DNA of 58,474 bases from Bifidobacterium biavatii DSM 23969. Lineage in GTDB: Bacteria; Actinomycetota; Actinomycetes; Actinomycetales; Bifidobacteriaceae. Shown here piece by piece: positions 1 through 8,864 of the stretch (positions within the stretch are counted from its first letter, which is position 1; every line of letters starts with the position of its first letter). The stretch lies in NCBI RefSeq assembly GCF_000741165.1, contig NZ_JGYN01000024.1, positions 1-58,474 of the forward strand, read 5' to 3'. Both the position numbers and the translations under genes were made by a program. The notes beneath the pieces are model-generated. The model was not told the DNA's origin and ran no database searches. It saw only the letters and a program-made list of their open reading frames with translations.

Positions 1-62
1 GGTTGATAGGCCGGACGTGGAAGCCGTGCAAGCGGTGGAGCTGACCGGTACTAACAGGGAAC
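1..62 (+). rRNA. 23S rRNA, 3' end (partial)
   Basis: The window opens in the conserved last helices of 23S rRNA (the GGTTGATAGGCCGGACGTGG and GAGCTGACCGGTACTAA stretches). The 5' part lies outside the window. The exact 3' end cannot be fixed by eye and is approximate. The 5S gene follows about 190 bp downstream in the usual 23S-5S order. Confidence 0.9.
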
Positions 63-215
63 AGCAACCAACTATGCACACTCGTATGAGTGTGACACGC
101 ATCGATACCATGCAAGATCTTGTGAGGTGACAAGGAATACTCACGATCACACGATCAACACCATACGAAAAACACTCGCGTTCACTCTCCGGTTCCCAAA
201 CCATCACGAATACCG

Positions 216-239
216 GTTAAACGAGCATGCTTGTTTAAC
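216..239. repeat. 24-bp palindrome in the 23S-5S spacer
   Basis: GTTAAAC and GTTTAAC flank a near-symmetric centre with AGCATGCT in the middle. The 24 bases differ from their reverse complement at only two positions, which would be G:U pairs in RNA. It lies in transcribed spacer just before 5S, so an RNA-processing stem is the simplest reading. That is inference. Confidence 0.45.
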
Positions 240-253
240 TGTTAATTAAAGAT

Positions 254-371
254 TTGCGGCGGTCATGGCCCAGGTGAGACGCCCGGCTCCATTCCGAACC
301 CGGAAGCTAAGGCCTGGCACGGCAATGGTACTGCACCCGACAGAGTGTGGGAGAGTAGCACACCGCCGCAT
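254..371 (+). rRNA. 5S rRNA
   Basis: A segment of about 117 nt begins TTGCGGCGGTCATGGCC and ends GCACACCGCCGC, so its termini pair to close helix I. The conserved CATTCCGAACCCGGAAG block and the GGGAGAGTAG block near the 3' end are both present. Its ends are placed from terminal pairing and may be off by one or two bases. Confidence 0.93.
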
Positions 372-382
372 CAACACGTAAC

Positions 383-415
383 AAGAGCTCCGAACCATGA
401 TGGTTCGGGGCTCTT
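383..415 (+). terminator. rRNA operon terminator hairpin
   Basis: A 15-bp stem with one G:U pair (AAGAGCTCCGAACCA and TGGTTCGGGGCTCTT) closes on a 3-nt loop directly after 5S. There is no long T-run after it, so its termination strength is unproven, but position and stability fit the end of the rrn operon. Confidence 0.8.
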
Positions 416-592
416 CGCATATGTGCAGCACGAGCTTCACTGAGAGCAGCAGTCGCTGAAGATCCGACGAAGGTGCCCGGAAAGTGTGCCCGGAAAAAGC
501 TTTGCAGGGTACGCACAAGTTCAGTAGACGACAAGGACACAGGGCTAGTAGGCTATAGGGCAGTATTCATCGGGCTAGATAGAAAGAAGATC

Positions 593-1729
<1,137 letters not shown>

Positions 1730-1753
1730 TTTCGCGTCTGACGGCCTATCGAT

Positions 1754-1811
1754 AATGCCCTTTGCCTGACCGTTCACGCACATTGCGCGACGGTTCCCGG
1801 CAAAGGGCATT
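1754..1811. terminator. hairpin after ddl
   Basis: AATGCCCTTTGCC at 1754-1766 pairs with GGCAAAGGGCATT at 1799-1811, a perfect 13-bp stem. Part of the intervening sequence can pair again (ACCGT with ACGGT). It begins 24 bp after the ddl stop and is a likely terminator, though no T-run follows. Confidence 0.6.
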
Positions 1812-1886
1812 GTCATATCGGCCGGATGCAAGCCACATGCGCCGTCCGTTACCGTCCGCAGCGATTGCCGGCCGACCATGCAGGTC

Positions 1887-2090
1887 GGTTTAACGATCGA
1901 GAGGCTGATTTGCGCGCCTGCACGGGTCAGTTTGACGATCGAGAGGCGCGGATCGACCGAAACGGGGCCTTCGGCCCCCGATTAGGGGCTGTTTACGCCT
2001 CAAAGATGCAATGCTCGGCCAGCAGACCAGTCTCTTGATCGTTGAACTGACCTTTGCGTATGGGCAAATTAGCCTCTTGATCGTCAAACC
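1887..2090. repeat. nested inverted-repeat element A (core ACGATCRAGAGGC)
   Basis: The 64-bp left arm (1887-1950) matches the reverse complement of the right arm (2027-2090) without gaps at about three quarters of positions. Each arm contains two copies of a core, ACGATC[G/A]AGAGGC, at about 1893 and 1934 on the plus strand and about 2031 and 2072 on the minus strand. The 76-bp centre holds a GGGGCCttcGGCCCC-like hairpin. It fills the gap between the convergent ddl and MscS-type genes. No coding sequence is evident. Confidence 0.75.
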
Positions 2091-2097
2091 GCGCGGA

Positions 2098-2898
2098 TCA
2101 TGCGCCGATGGCCGCGCGCTGTTCGATGAAATCGGCGTCGGCCAGCGCGCGCACGGCCGCGTCGCGGGCGGTCGACAGCAGCACGCCGGACTTGGCGAAC
2201 ACGAGCACCTGGCCTTCGATGCCGTACGGCGAAAAACCGGTGAATTTGACCAGCGGCGTAGTGCCGTCAACGGCCACTCCCGCGGTTCCGGCCGACACCG
2301 CCGTCACGATGCGGCGTTCGATCGCGGCCGTGTCCTCGCCCGCCTTCGCGGTGAACGGCACGGTGACCATGCTCTCGTTCGACGGGGCGAGCTTTTCCAG
2401 TGACGCGGTGTTGAGCACCGAATTCGGGATCACCATCTCGTTGCCGTTGCGTTCGAGCACCACGGTCTGACGCCAGGTGATGTCCTTGACCACGCCGGTG
2501 GTGCCGGCCACGGTGATCAGGTCGCCCGGCTGGATCACCTTGCCGAACATGAGCCCGAATCCGGACACGATGTTCGCGACCGTATCCTTCAAGCCCAGCG
2601 ACACGGCAATGCCGCCGACGCCGAGAGCCGTCATCAGTGTGGTCGGGTCGATGCCGAACACCGGCTTCAGCACGACCGTCGCCGCGCACACCCAGATCAG
2701 CACGCGCACGATGTTGACGAAAATCGACGCGTTCGGCATGTCCGTGCGATCGAGCACCTTGCGCAGCAGCTTGCTGATGCCTTTCACCACCACCCACGCG
2801 ACGACGAACACCGCCACGAAGAAAATGATCTTGCCGGAGTTACCTTCCAGCCAAGTGAGCATGTCGGTAAGCGAATCGGTGGCCGCAGTCGTGTCCAT
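2098..2898 (-). CDS. MscS-family mechanosensitive channel
   Basis: A small-conductance mechanosensitive channel homologue (266 aa) in the cytoplasmic membrane, which would release solutes on hypo-osmotic shock. Three hydrophobic segments lie at roughly residues 20-40, 60-80 and 88-115. The third is the Gly/Ala-rich pore helix (LGVGGIAVSLGLKDTVANI). It runs into the beta-domain signature PGDLITVAGTTGVVKDITWR and IPNSVL. Length is close to E. coli MscS (286 aa). The ATG at 2898 has only a weak ribosome site. The gene converges on ddl with element A between them, and diverges from the hydrolase gene at 3063. Confidence 0.92.
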   Translation of the reverse strand: MDTTAATDSLTDMLTWLEGNSGKIIFFVAVFVVAWVVVKGISKLLRKVLDRTDMPNASIFVNIVRVLIWVCAATVVLKPVFGIDPTTLMTALGVGGIAVSLGLKDTVANIVSGFGLMFGKVIQPGDLITVAGTTGVVKDITWRQTVVLERNGNEMVIPNSVLNTASLEKLAPSNESMVTVPFTAKAGEDTAAIERRIVTAVSAGTAGVAVDGTTPLVKFTGFSPYGIEGQVLVFAKSGVLLSTARDAAVRALADADFIEQRAAIGA

Positions 2899-3062
2899 AT
2901 TCAGTTCAGTCCGTTTCCATCATCATGGGCCCGCTGCACCGGCGTTTGCCGGCCGCTCGGTACCACATTCGTTGTTTTTCATCCTACCCAGCCGTTTTCG
3001 CGCAACCTGTGACGACACCGAAAGCCGGCGGGGAACGCCGCCGCGCGACTACGATGGAACGC

Positions 3063-4358
3063 ATGGGGAACATTCTCGATTACGCGCGCACGGAATTCCG
3101 CGACTTTGCCCGGCTGCCGTTCAGCGCCGTGGACTCGCTGGTCCTGTCGGAACTCGCGTACGTTCACATGCCGGAGGCGGTGCCGCGGTTCAATACGACG
3201 AAAACGGTGGCGACCGTGCCGCTCGCGCACGCCCTGCGCGCCGAGGATTATCCGGCCATGTTCACCACCGGTTCCGAGCCGGTGAACGAGTATCGGCTCG
3301 GCCTGCTGCGGGCCGTGTGCGAGTCGCCGCGCTACCGCGGCATTCGCGTGGGGGAGTACGCCGAACGGCTGGACGAGGACGACCAGCAGCAGTTCAGCGC
3401 GATGACGTTCGACTTGGGCGACTGCCGCGGGCTCGACTATCCGGGCGGTCTGCTGTACGTCGCGTTCCGCGGCACAGACGGCACGCTGGTCGGCTGGAAG
3501 GAGGACTTCAACATGGCCGTGCGCTGCCCGGTGCCGTCGCAGCGTTCCGCCGCCGACTATCTGGCGTCCGTCGCCGCGCGTTCGGCCGGCGTGCTTGGCG
3601 CGCCCGCGGCGAGCCTGATGATCGGCGGGCATTCGAAGGGCGGCGCATGCGCTATCTGGGCGGCGATGTCGTTGGCTGCGCGCGAATGCTCGGCGATGAT
3701 CGACGTCGCGCGGAATGACCGCGAACTGCCGGCCGTGCCGCAGAACGCCGGCAATCTGCCGATCGTCGAACCGCGCATCATTCGCGTCTACTCGCACGAT
3801 GGGCCCGGTTTCGACTCGTCCGTAACCGGATCGCCGGCGTACCGTTCGATCGCGGGACGTATCGACAAGACTGTGCCGGAAGCGTCGGTCATTGGGCGCC
3901 TGCTTGACGACGGGCCGGTTGAATGTTCGATTGTCAAGGCTGACGCGATCGGCATCCTGCAGCATATGGGCGGCAGCTGGCAGGTCGCCGACGGCCGGTT
4001 CGTGACCGCGGACGGGCTGAGCGCAGGCGCGCAGTTCGTCGACCGCACGATCGCGACGTGGCTGGCCGGCGTCGATCAGCGGCAGCGCGAGGTCACGATC
4101 GACCAGGTGTACGACATCGTCGCCGCGGCTGGATACGCGAATTTCGCCGATCTCGCGGCGCACTGGACGGACGCGCTGCCGAAGATCCTGCTCGCCGCGA
4201 AGGACACGGATCGTTCGACGCGGGCGCTGGTCGCGGCGGTGGTCAAGGGGCTGCCGTCGAGCGCGCTGCGGGTGATGGTGTCGCCGCCGGAGCCGCCCGC
4301 GTCCGGCGAATTGCGCGAATCGTCACGCGGATCGCAGGACGGTGCCGGCGAGGACTAG
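3063..4358 (+). CDS. DUF2974/Mbeg1-like alpha/beta-hydrolase (lipase-like), copy 1
   Basis: A predicted cytoplasmic serine hydrolase of 431 aa; substrate unknown. It has the lipase nucleophile elbow GGHSKGG about residues 193-199, preceded by the AFRGTDGTLVGWKEDFNMA block that marks this family. The expected Asp (SHDGPGF) lies downstream. No signal peptide or membrane helix is seen. The start at 3063 is chosen because the paralogue at 5111-6316 begins with the same NITDYARTE-like sequence; an ATG three codons upstream is possible. The stop overlaps the convergent TetR stop within a shared CTAG. The second copy lies just beyond TetR, so TetR probably governs at least one of them (inference). 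Confidence 0.85.
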   Translation: MGNILDYARTEFRDFARLPFSAVDSLVLSELAYVHMPEAVPRFNTTKTVATVPLAHALRAEDYPAMFTTGSEPVNEYRLGLLRAVCESPRYRGIRVGEYAERLDEDDQQQFSAMTFDLGDCRGLDYPGGLLYVAFRGTDGTLVGWKEDFNMAVRCPVPSQRSAADYLASVAARSAGVLGAPAASLMIGGHSKGGACAIWAAMSLAARECSAMIDVARNDRELPAVPQNAGNLPIVEPRIIRVYSHDGPGFDSSVTGSPAYRSIAGRIDKTVPEASVIGRLLDDGPVECSIVKADAIGILQHMGGSWQVADGRFVTADGLSAGAQFVDRTIATWLAGVDQRQREVTIDQVYDIVAAAGYANFADLAAHWTDALPKILLAAKDTDRSTRALVAAVVKGLPSSALRVMVSPPEPPASGELRESSRGSQDGAGED

Positions 4359-5017
4359 AGTTGCGGCGCCGGTGCCGCAGCGACGTCGTCCGACGGCAGG
4401 TTGTTGCGGAAGATGCGGTGCCAGTATTCGAGCAGGTCCTTGCGCGACAGCGACAGGACCATGCTCATGGCGAGCATGGCCACGTCCTCGTTGAGCAGGT
4501 CGTTGACCGTGACCGTGTCGCGCAGCTGCGGCCAGCGGCTGATCACAGCGAGCATGCCGCCGATCGTGAAGTCGAGCATGAGATCGGTTTTCAGGTCGAG
4601 CCTGTCCGGCAGTTGCAGGCCGTTGATGATGGTGAGCCGGCCGAAGTCGCGCAGCGAGTCGACCAGTTCGGGGGAGCCGTGCGGGCCGGCGATCAGTGCG
4701 AGCCGGTCGAGCCGTTCGCGGTGTTCGGGCGACCGCAGCAGCGTGGTCATGGTTTCGCGCCACGTCGCGTCCGGATCCGAGCCGGGCTCGGGCAGCATGG
4801 GGCGCGCTTCGTGTACGACGTGCATGATGGCCGAGTCGGCGAGTTCCGGCAGGCCGCTGTAGTGATAGTAGAACGAGTTGCGGTTGACGCCGGCTTCGTG
4901 CACGACGTCGGTGACGGTGATCTTGTGGTATTCGCGGTCTGCGAGCAACTCCCAGAACGCGTTTTCCATGCGTTCCCTGGCGGGCAGGATTTCGGAGTCC
5001 CGGCGTGGGCGTGGCAA
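4355..5017 (-). CDS. TetR/AcrR-family transcriptional regulator
   Basis: A 220-aa DNA-binding regulator. The N-terminal helix-turn-helix (about residues 15-60) reads RMENAFWELLADREY, then ITVTDVVHEAGVNRNSFYYHY, with the canonical FYYHY end of the recognition helix. The C-terminal ligand domain is not assignable. It lies downstream of and codirectional with the hydrolase at 5111-6316, and tail-to-tail with the other hydrolase at 3063-4358. Two 17-bp direct-repeat sites containing GACA-N3-TGTC precede its start (5043-5059 and 5079-5095) and suggest autoregulation. Confidence 0.92.
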   Translation of the reverse strand: MPRPRRDSEILPARERMENAFWELLADREYHKITVTDVVHEAGVNRNSFYYHYSGLPELADSAIMHVVHEARPMLPEPGSDPDATWRETMTTLLRSPEHRERLDRLALIAGPHGSPELVDSLRDFGRLTIINGLQLPDRLDLKTDLMLDFTIGGMLAVISRWPQLRDTVTVNDLLNEDVAMLAMSMVLSLSRKDLLEYWHRIFRNNLPSDDVAAAPAPQL

Positions 5018-5042
5018 TGTCGTCTGCTCCTTTCGGCCGATT

Positions 5043-5095
5043 ATTGGTCACATTGTCTAGGCTTTATGATACGCCGATATTGGACAAGGTGTCTA
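5043..5095 (-). promoter_or_regulatory. paired operator-like sites upstream of TetR
   Basis: ATTGGTCACATTGTCTA (5043-5059) and ATTGGACAAGGTGTCTA (5079-5095) match at 13 of 17 positions, with a 36-bp period. The second contains a perfect GACA-AGG-TGTC palindrome; the first has one base changed (GTCA). They occupy the short gap between the end of the 5111-6316 gene and the TetR start. Binding by this TetR is inferred. Confidence 0.5.
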
Positions 5096-5110
5096 TTACC
5101 TGTGGGTGCG

Positions 5111-6316
5111 TCAGCGGCGGGAGACCTTGGAATTGCGTGCGAGCGCGGCGGGCAGCAGGATCATCATCGCCTGCGTGATGTTGCGCCGGTCCTCCGGCGT
5201 GAGCCCCACGTACGCGCCCAGCATTTCCGGAATCGCCTTCGCGCCCGCCGACATCACGCCGCCGATGTTGTTCGCGCCGCTTGCCTCGATCACCGCGAAT
5301 AGCGCGTCCACCGCGTGCTCGCGCTGTTCCTGGCTCAAGCCGGCCAGCCACTTGTTCAGCGACTCGTTGAACAGCTTCGAACTGTGCGCCAGATCCTCCA
5401 CCTGCACGAATTCGCCGCCGCACATCTGCCACGAGAACGCGAAATGCTGCATCACGCCCTCCACGTCGGACTTGACCACCGTGCAGCGCTCCGGCGTCTC
5501 CAGAATCATGCCGATAATCGACGAATCGGGCACAATCTTGACGATCCGGTCCTTGACCGTGCCGTACTCGTAGCCGTTCACCACGTCCGGCGGGAAACCT
5601 GGCCCATCCAGCGAATAGATGCGCGTGACGCGCTCGCGGATCTCGTCCGGCGCGTTCATCGCCGCATACACTGCGAGATTGCCGCCCTTGGAATGGCCGG
5701 TCAGCACGATCGGCCCATCCCACAGGCCGGCCACCTGCTTCAGATACTCGGCCGCGGACACCTGCGCCGGTACCGGATACTGGAAGGACATGTTGAAGTC
5801 CTCCTTCCAGCCGACCAGCGAATCGTCCGTGCCACGGAATGCGACCGCCAGCGTGCCGTCCGGCAGACGGTAGGTGAGCGCGGCGAACTGCGTCTGCGCC
5901 TTCGCGTCGAATTGCGCTGCGTACGCGTTCATCTCGATGTCGGCAAAGCGCGGATTCGCCGCCACCGCGCGGTAGAAGTCGTGCGTAAGCTGCGGGTCGA
6001 CCAGCGCGATGCTGTTGACGTCGTGGTCGCGATTGACGACCCCGCCGTGCAGTTCGGCGTCGGCGGCGGCGATCGTCACACCGTCGTATGGGGCGTGCGC
6101 GAGATTGCGCAGCGACATGATCGGATGACGTGGTGAAAACGATCGCACGCGCGCGCCGAACGTGCCGTACCGGTCGATTACGTCCGCAAGGCACGGCACG
6201 TCGTCCGGCACGTCGTCGTACACGAGAATCGCCAGCGTCAGCGCGTCCGCCGCGCGGAACGGCACCGTCGCGAACCCGCGCGTCTCGGTGCGCGCGTAAT
6301 CGGTGATGTTGGCCAT
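5111..6316 (-). CDS. DUF2974/Mbeg1-like alpha/beta-hydrolase, copy 2
   Basis: A 401-aa paralogue of the 3063-4358 protein, also predicted cytoplasmic. It keeps the N-terminal NITDYARTETRGFATVPF-type start, the AFRGTDDSLVGWKEDFNM block and the nucleophile elbow LTGHSKGGNLA (about residues 196-206), followed by SLDGPGF with the probable acid residue. Copy 1 has extra sequence around the Ala-rich helix after the elbow and a longer tail. The start at 6316 has purine-rich GGAGGTGCGCG upstream. It is transcribed toward TetR, 93 bp away, and diverges from the aminotransferase. The substrate is unknown. Confidence 0.87.
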   Translation of the reverse strand: MANITDYARTETRGFATVPFRAADALTLAILVYDDVPDDVPCLADVIDRYGTFGARVRSFSPRHPIMSLRNLAHAPYDGVTIAAADAELHGGVVNRDHDVNSIALVDPQLTHDFYRAVAANPRFADIEMNAYAAQFDAKAQTQFAALTYRLPDGTLAVAFRGTDDSLVGWKEDFNMSFQYPVPAQVSAAEYLKQVAGLWDGPIVLTGHSKGGNLAVYAAMNAPDEIRERVTRIYSLDGPGFPPDVVNGYEYGTVKDRIVKIVPDSSIIGMILETPERCTVVKSDVEGVMQHFAFSWQMCGGEFVQVEDLAHSSKLFNESLNKWLAGLSQEQREHAVDALFAVIEASGANNIGGVMSAGAKAIPEMLGAYVGLTPEDRRNITQAMMILLPAALARNSKVSRR

Positions 6317-6612
6317 CGCGCACCTCCGTTTCCGACGTTCGACGAACCGACGGTTCCATGATCGCAGTCCTACAGCAAATCATAGTGAACCGGCGTGAAG
6401 CCGCCGGTGAACAAACGCGGCGATCGGCGCGAAATTGGTGTGTTGCTTGGGTCTCGACCGTCGGCATTGGCGGGGGGTGAGCCGGTGGAAGAAACGTGCG
6501 TGCGACGCGGAACGCAACGCGAGACGAACATGCGGCTTGTGCCCGGCCGGTGGTAGAAACGAAACCATATGCGACCGCGCTTGCGGTCGCGCACGACAAC
6601 GGGGAGGTTGCG

Positions 6613-7803
6613 ATGATCAACGAACAGTACAAGGCGATGCTCGGCGGCAAGTCGGTGATCCGATCCTTGAGCGAGTACGCGACCGCGCGCGGCGCGGCCA
6701 TCGGCTACGACAACGTATTCGACTACAGCCTCGGCAATCCGAGCGTGCCGTGCCCGCCCGACTACACCAAGACCGTCATCGACATGTATGAGACGGCCGA
6801 ACCGGTCGCGCTGCACGGCTACAGCCCGTCGCTTGGCATCCCGAGCGTGCGCGAGACCATCGCCGACAGCCTCAACCGGCGATTCGGTATGGATTACACC
6901 GCCGCGCACATCTTCCCGACCACCGGCGCGGCCGGCGCGCTCGCGCACGCCCTGCGCGCGGTGACCAAGCCCGGCGACGAGGTGATTACGTTCGCGCCGT
7001 ACTTCCCCGAATACCAGCCGTACGTGAGCGGCACCGGCGCATACCTGACCGTCGTGCCGGCCGACACCGACAACTTCCAGATCAACTTCGACGCGTTCGA
7101 GGCGGCGCTCGGGCCGCAGACCGCCGCCGTGCTCATCAACACGCCGAACAACCCGTCCGGCGCGGTGTACTCGGAGGCGACGTTGCGCCGACTTGCCGAA
7201 ATCCTGCGCGCGCGGCAGGCCGAATACGGGCACGACATCTTCCTCATTAGCGACGAGCCGTACCGCGAGATCGTGTTCGACGGCGGCGAGCAGCCGTATC
7301 CGTCGAAGTACTACGACAACACGCTCAGCTGCTACTCGTGGTCCAAGTCGCTCTCGCTGCCCGGCGAGCGCATTGGCTACGTGGCCGTCAACCCGCGCGC
7401 CACCGACGCCGAACTGCTCGTGCCGATGTTCGGCCAGATCTCGCGCGGCACCGGCCACAACTGCCCGAGCTCGACCGCACAGCTTGCCGTGGCTCGCGTG
7501 ATTGACGAGACGTCGGATCTGTCGGTGTACGAGACGAACATGAACCTGCTGTACGATGCGCTGACCTCGATCGGATTCGACGTGGTGCGGCCCGGCGGCA
7601 CGTTCTACATCTTCCCCAAGGCGCTCGAGGACGACGCGACCGCATTCTGCATGAAGGCCAAGGACTACGACCTGATCCTCGTGCCGTCGGAGAGCTTCGG
7701 CGTGCCTGGGTACTTCCGCATGGCGTACTGCATTGACACCGAGAAGGTGAAGCGGTCGATCCCGGTGCTCGAGCGGTTCGCGCGCGAGGTGTACGGGCTG
7801 TGA
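6613..7803 (+). CDS. PLP-dependent aminotransferase (class I/II)
   Basis: A fold-type I aminotransferase of 396 aa. The PLP lysine lies in SWSKSLSLPGERIGY (around residue 245). Other marks are NTPNNPSGAVYS (substrate and PLP loop), SDEPYREIVF (the Asp that pairs with the pyridine nitrogen) and a C-terminal PSESFGVPGYFRMAYC arginine block. The frame is open upstream, but ATG 6613 has a strong GGGGAGG ribosome site eight bases before it and begins at the family start. Amino-acid specificity cannot be read; the aspartate-aminotransferase-like group is likely. It diverges from hydrolase copy 2 and precedes the tRNA cluster. Confidence 0.9.
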   Translation: MINEQYKAMLGGKSVIRSLSEYATARGAAIGYDNVFDYSLGNPSVPCPPDYTKTVIDMYETAEPVALHGYSPSLGIPSVRETIADSLNRRFGMDYTAAHIFPTTGAAGALAHALRAVTKPGDEVITFAPYFPEYQPYVSGTGAYLTVVPADTDNFQINFDAFEAALGPQTAAVLINTPNNPSGAVYSEATLRRLAEILRARQAEYGHDIFLISDEPYREIVFDGGEQPYPSKYYDNTLSCYSWSKSLSLPGERIGYVAVNPRATDAELLVPMFGQISRGTGHNCPSSTAQLAVARVIDETSDLSVYETNMNLLYDALTSIGFDVVRPGGTFYIFPKALEDDATAFCMKAKDYDLILVPSESFGVPGYFRMAYCIDTEKVKRSIPVLERFAREVYGL

Positions 7804-7925
7804 CGGCTTTGGCGCTGGTCGTGCGGTCTGAAAAAGCGTTGGAAATCCTTGCGACACGCCGTGCGCTTGCGTGCGTGGCGTGGTTCGTGTAGATTATCCA
7901 TCTGTTGCCTCTACGGCAGCAGATT

Positions 7926-7998
7926 GCGGACATAGCTTAGTTGGTAAAGCGCAACCTTGCCAAGGTTGAGACCGCGGGTTCGAGTCCCGTTGTCCGCT
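7926..7998 (+). tRNA. tRNA-Gly (GCC)
   Basis: The acceptor stem GCGGACA pairs with TGTCCGC and the discriminator is T. The anticodon stem CAACC/GGTTG encloses the loop TTGCCAA, anticodon GCC at 7959-7961. The T-loop GGTTCGAGTCC is canonical. No CCA is encoded. Confidence 0.96.
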
Positions 7999-8046
7999 CT
8001 AGTTTTTCGGAATGCCGGTGATTCGGGGTTTCGGGAGATGAGACCC

Positions 8047-8118
8047 GGGCGGTTGGCGCAGAGGTAGCGCACTTCCCTGACACGGAAGGGGTCACAAGTT
8101 CGAATCTTGTATCGCCCA
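8047..8118 (+). tRNA. tRNA-Val (GAC)
   Basis: GGGCGGT pairs with ATCGCCC (one G:T) and the discriminator is A. Anticodon stem CTTCC/GGAAG with loop CTGACAC gives GAC. The T-arm AGTTCGAATCTTG is canonical. It lies 48 bp after tRNA-Gly. Confidence 0.95.
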
Positions 8119-8178
8119 CGATTGATCGGCGGGGAACTGCCGACCGATTGGATCGGACGCGAGTCTGGTCGTGCGACT

Positions 8179-8251
8179 GGGTGATTGGCGCAGCGGCTAG
8201 CGCACTTCCTTCACACGGAAGGGGTCGTAGGTTCGATTCCTACATCACCCA
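8179..8251 (+). tRNA. tRNA-Val (CAC)
   Basis: GGGTGAT pairs with ATCACCC, discriminator A. Anticodon stem CTTCC/GGAAG with loop TTCACAC gives CAC. It is closely related to the preceding tRNA-Val(GAC), suggesting a local duplication with anticodon change. Confidence 0.95.
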
Positions 8252-8281
8252 CGATCTCGTGGCTTGCCGCGGGTGACATTT

Positions 8282-8354
8282 GGGGCTATGGCGCAGCTGG
8301 TAGCGCATCTCCATGGCATGGAGAGGGTCAGGGGTTCGAATCCCCTTAGCTCCA
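8282..8354 (+). tRNA. tRNA-Ala (GGC)
   Basis: GGGGCTA pairs with TAGCTCC (one G:T), discriminator A. Anticodon stem TCTCC/GGAGA with loop ATGGCAT gives GGC. The G3:T70 wobble pair that alanyl-tRNA synthetase recognises is present. Confidence 0.96.
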
Positions 8355-8359
8355 CAGAC

Positions 8360-8394
8360 AAGGGCTTCCGAGCAATCGCTCGGAAGCCCTTTTG
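8360..8394 (+). terminator. terminator of the tRNA cluster
   Basis: A 14-bp stem, AAGGGCTTCCGAGC with GCTCGGAAGCCCTT, on a short loop, followed by T residues. It begins six bases after tRNA-Ala. Classic intrinsic terminator. Confidence 0.9.
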
Positions 8395-8474
8395 CATTGT
8401 TGTTTGGTGGTTGTTGGATGTGTACCAGCCGATGCCGGGTTATAGGCCAAAATGTGTGCCCGGTGGTTTAGTCG

Positions 8475-8521
8475 TGGCGGTTTTCACTCGGTGGGGAGAA
8501 CGTAGTGAGCGAAAACCGCCA
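8475..8521. repeat. imperfect palindrome with GTAGTGAGCG loop
   Basis: TGGCGGTTTTC and GAAAACCGCCA are perfect 11-bp arms around a G-rich loop containing GGGGAGAACGTAGTGAGC. The loop wording resembles the AACGCAGTGAG segment of the palindromic repeat at 15291, so it may be a member or relative of a dispersed repeat family. No gene is seen in 8395-8864 outside this and the 8584 array. Confidence 0.55.
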
Positions 8522-8583
8522 GTATCACAAGCGAGGGCGTTTTGTAGGCGGCTTCGGGCTTGACCGACACGGTTTCATGAATG

Positions 8584-8821
8584 ATTGTGGGCATAAGTGG
8601 TACAGGAATAGACTCGGTCAAGGACTTGGCAGGAGGCATCATCCCGGTTGTGGGCATAGGCGGGACATTATGGGGCTTGGATTGTGGGTATGAACGGGAT
8701 GTTTATACGATCGTGGGCATAGGCGGGACACCAACTGACGCAATATCGTCTCTTCGTGTCCCGTCTATGCCCACGATGCAATGCCCACGATGTATTCATA
8801 TGCGACCGGTTATGCCCACAA
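8584..8821. repeat. nested inverted-repeat element B (core TCGTGGGCATAGGCGGGACA)
   Basis: Four plus-strand copies start at about 8584, 8648, 8681 and 8710, and three minus-strand copies lie at about 8757-8777, 8781-8791 and 8810-8821. The inner pair (8710-8730 and 8757-8777) is a 21-bp stem with one mismatch around a 26-bp loop. It sits between convergent units (the tRNA cluster and the LASTG-protein gene). Spacing is irregular and copies invert, so it is not a CRISPR array. Confidence 0.75.
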
Positions 8822-8864
8822 GCCAGAGTTCTGCGGAGGGGATGCGATGCGGGTCGCGTCGGAA

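Noticed and set aside
1887..2090. Retron-like or group II intron RNA because of nested inverted repeats
   Set aside because: No reverse transcriptase is in the window, and the paired-core layout does not match msr/msd organisation.
7926..8354. tRNA cluster as an integration (att) site
   Set aside because: No second copy of a tRNA 3' end is seen within the window. The duplicated gene end found here is that of the Nudix gene.
8584..8821. Possible CRISPR array
   Set aside because: Copies occur in both orientations, spacing is irregular (4 to about 45 bp between cores), cores vary, and no cas gene is nearby.
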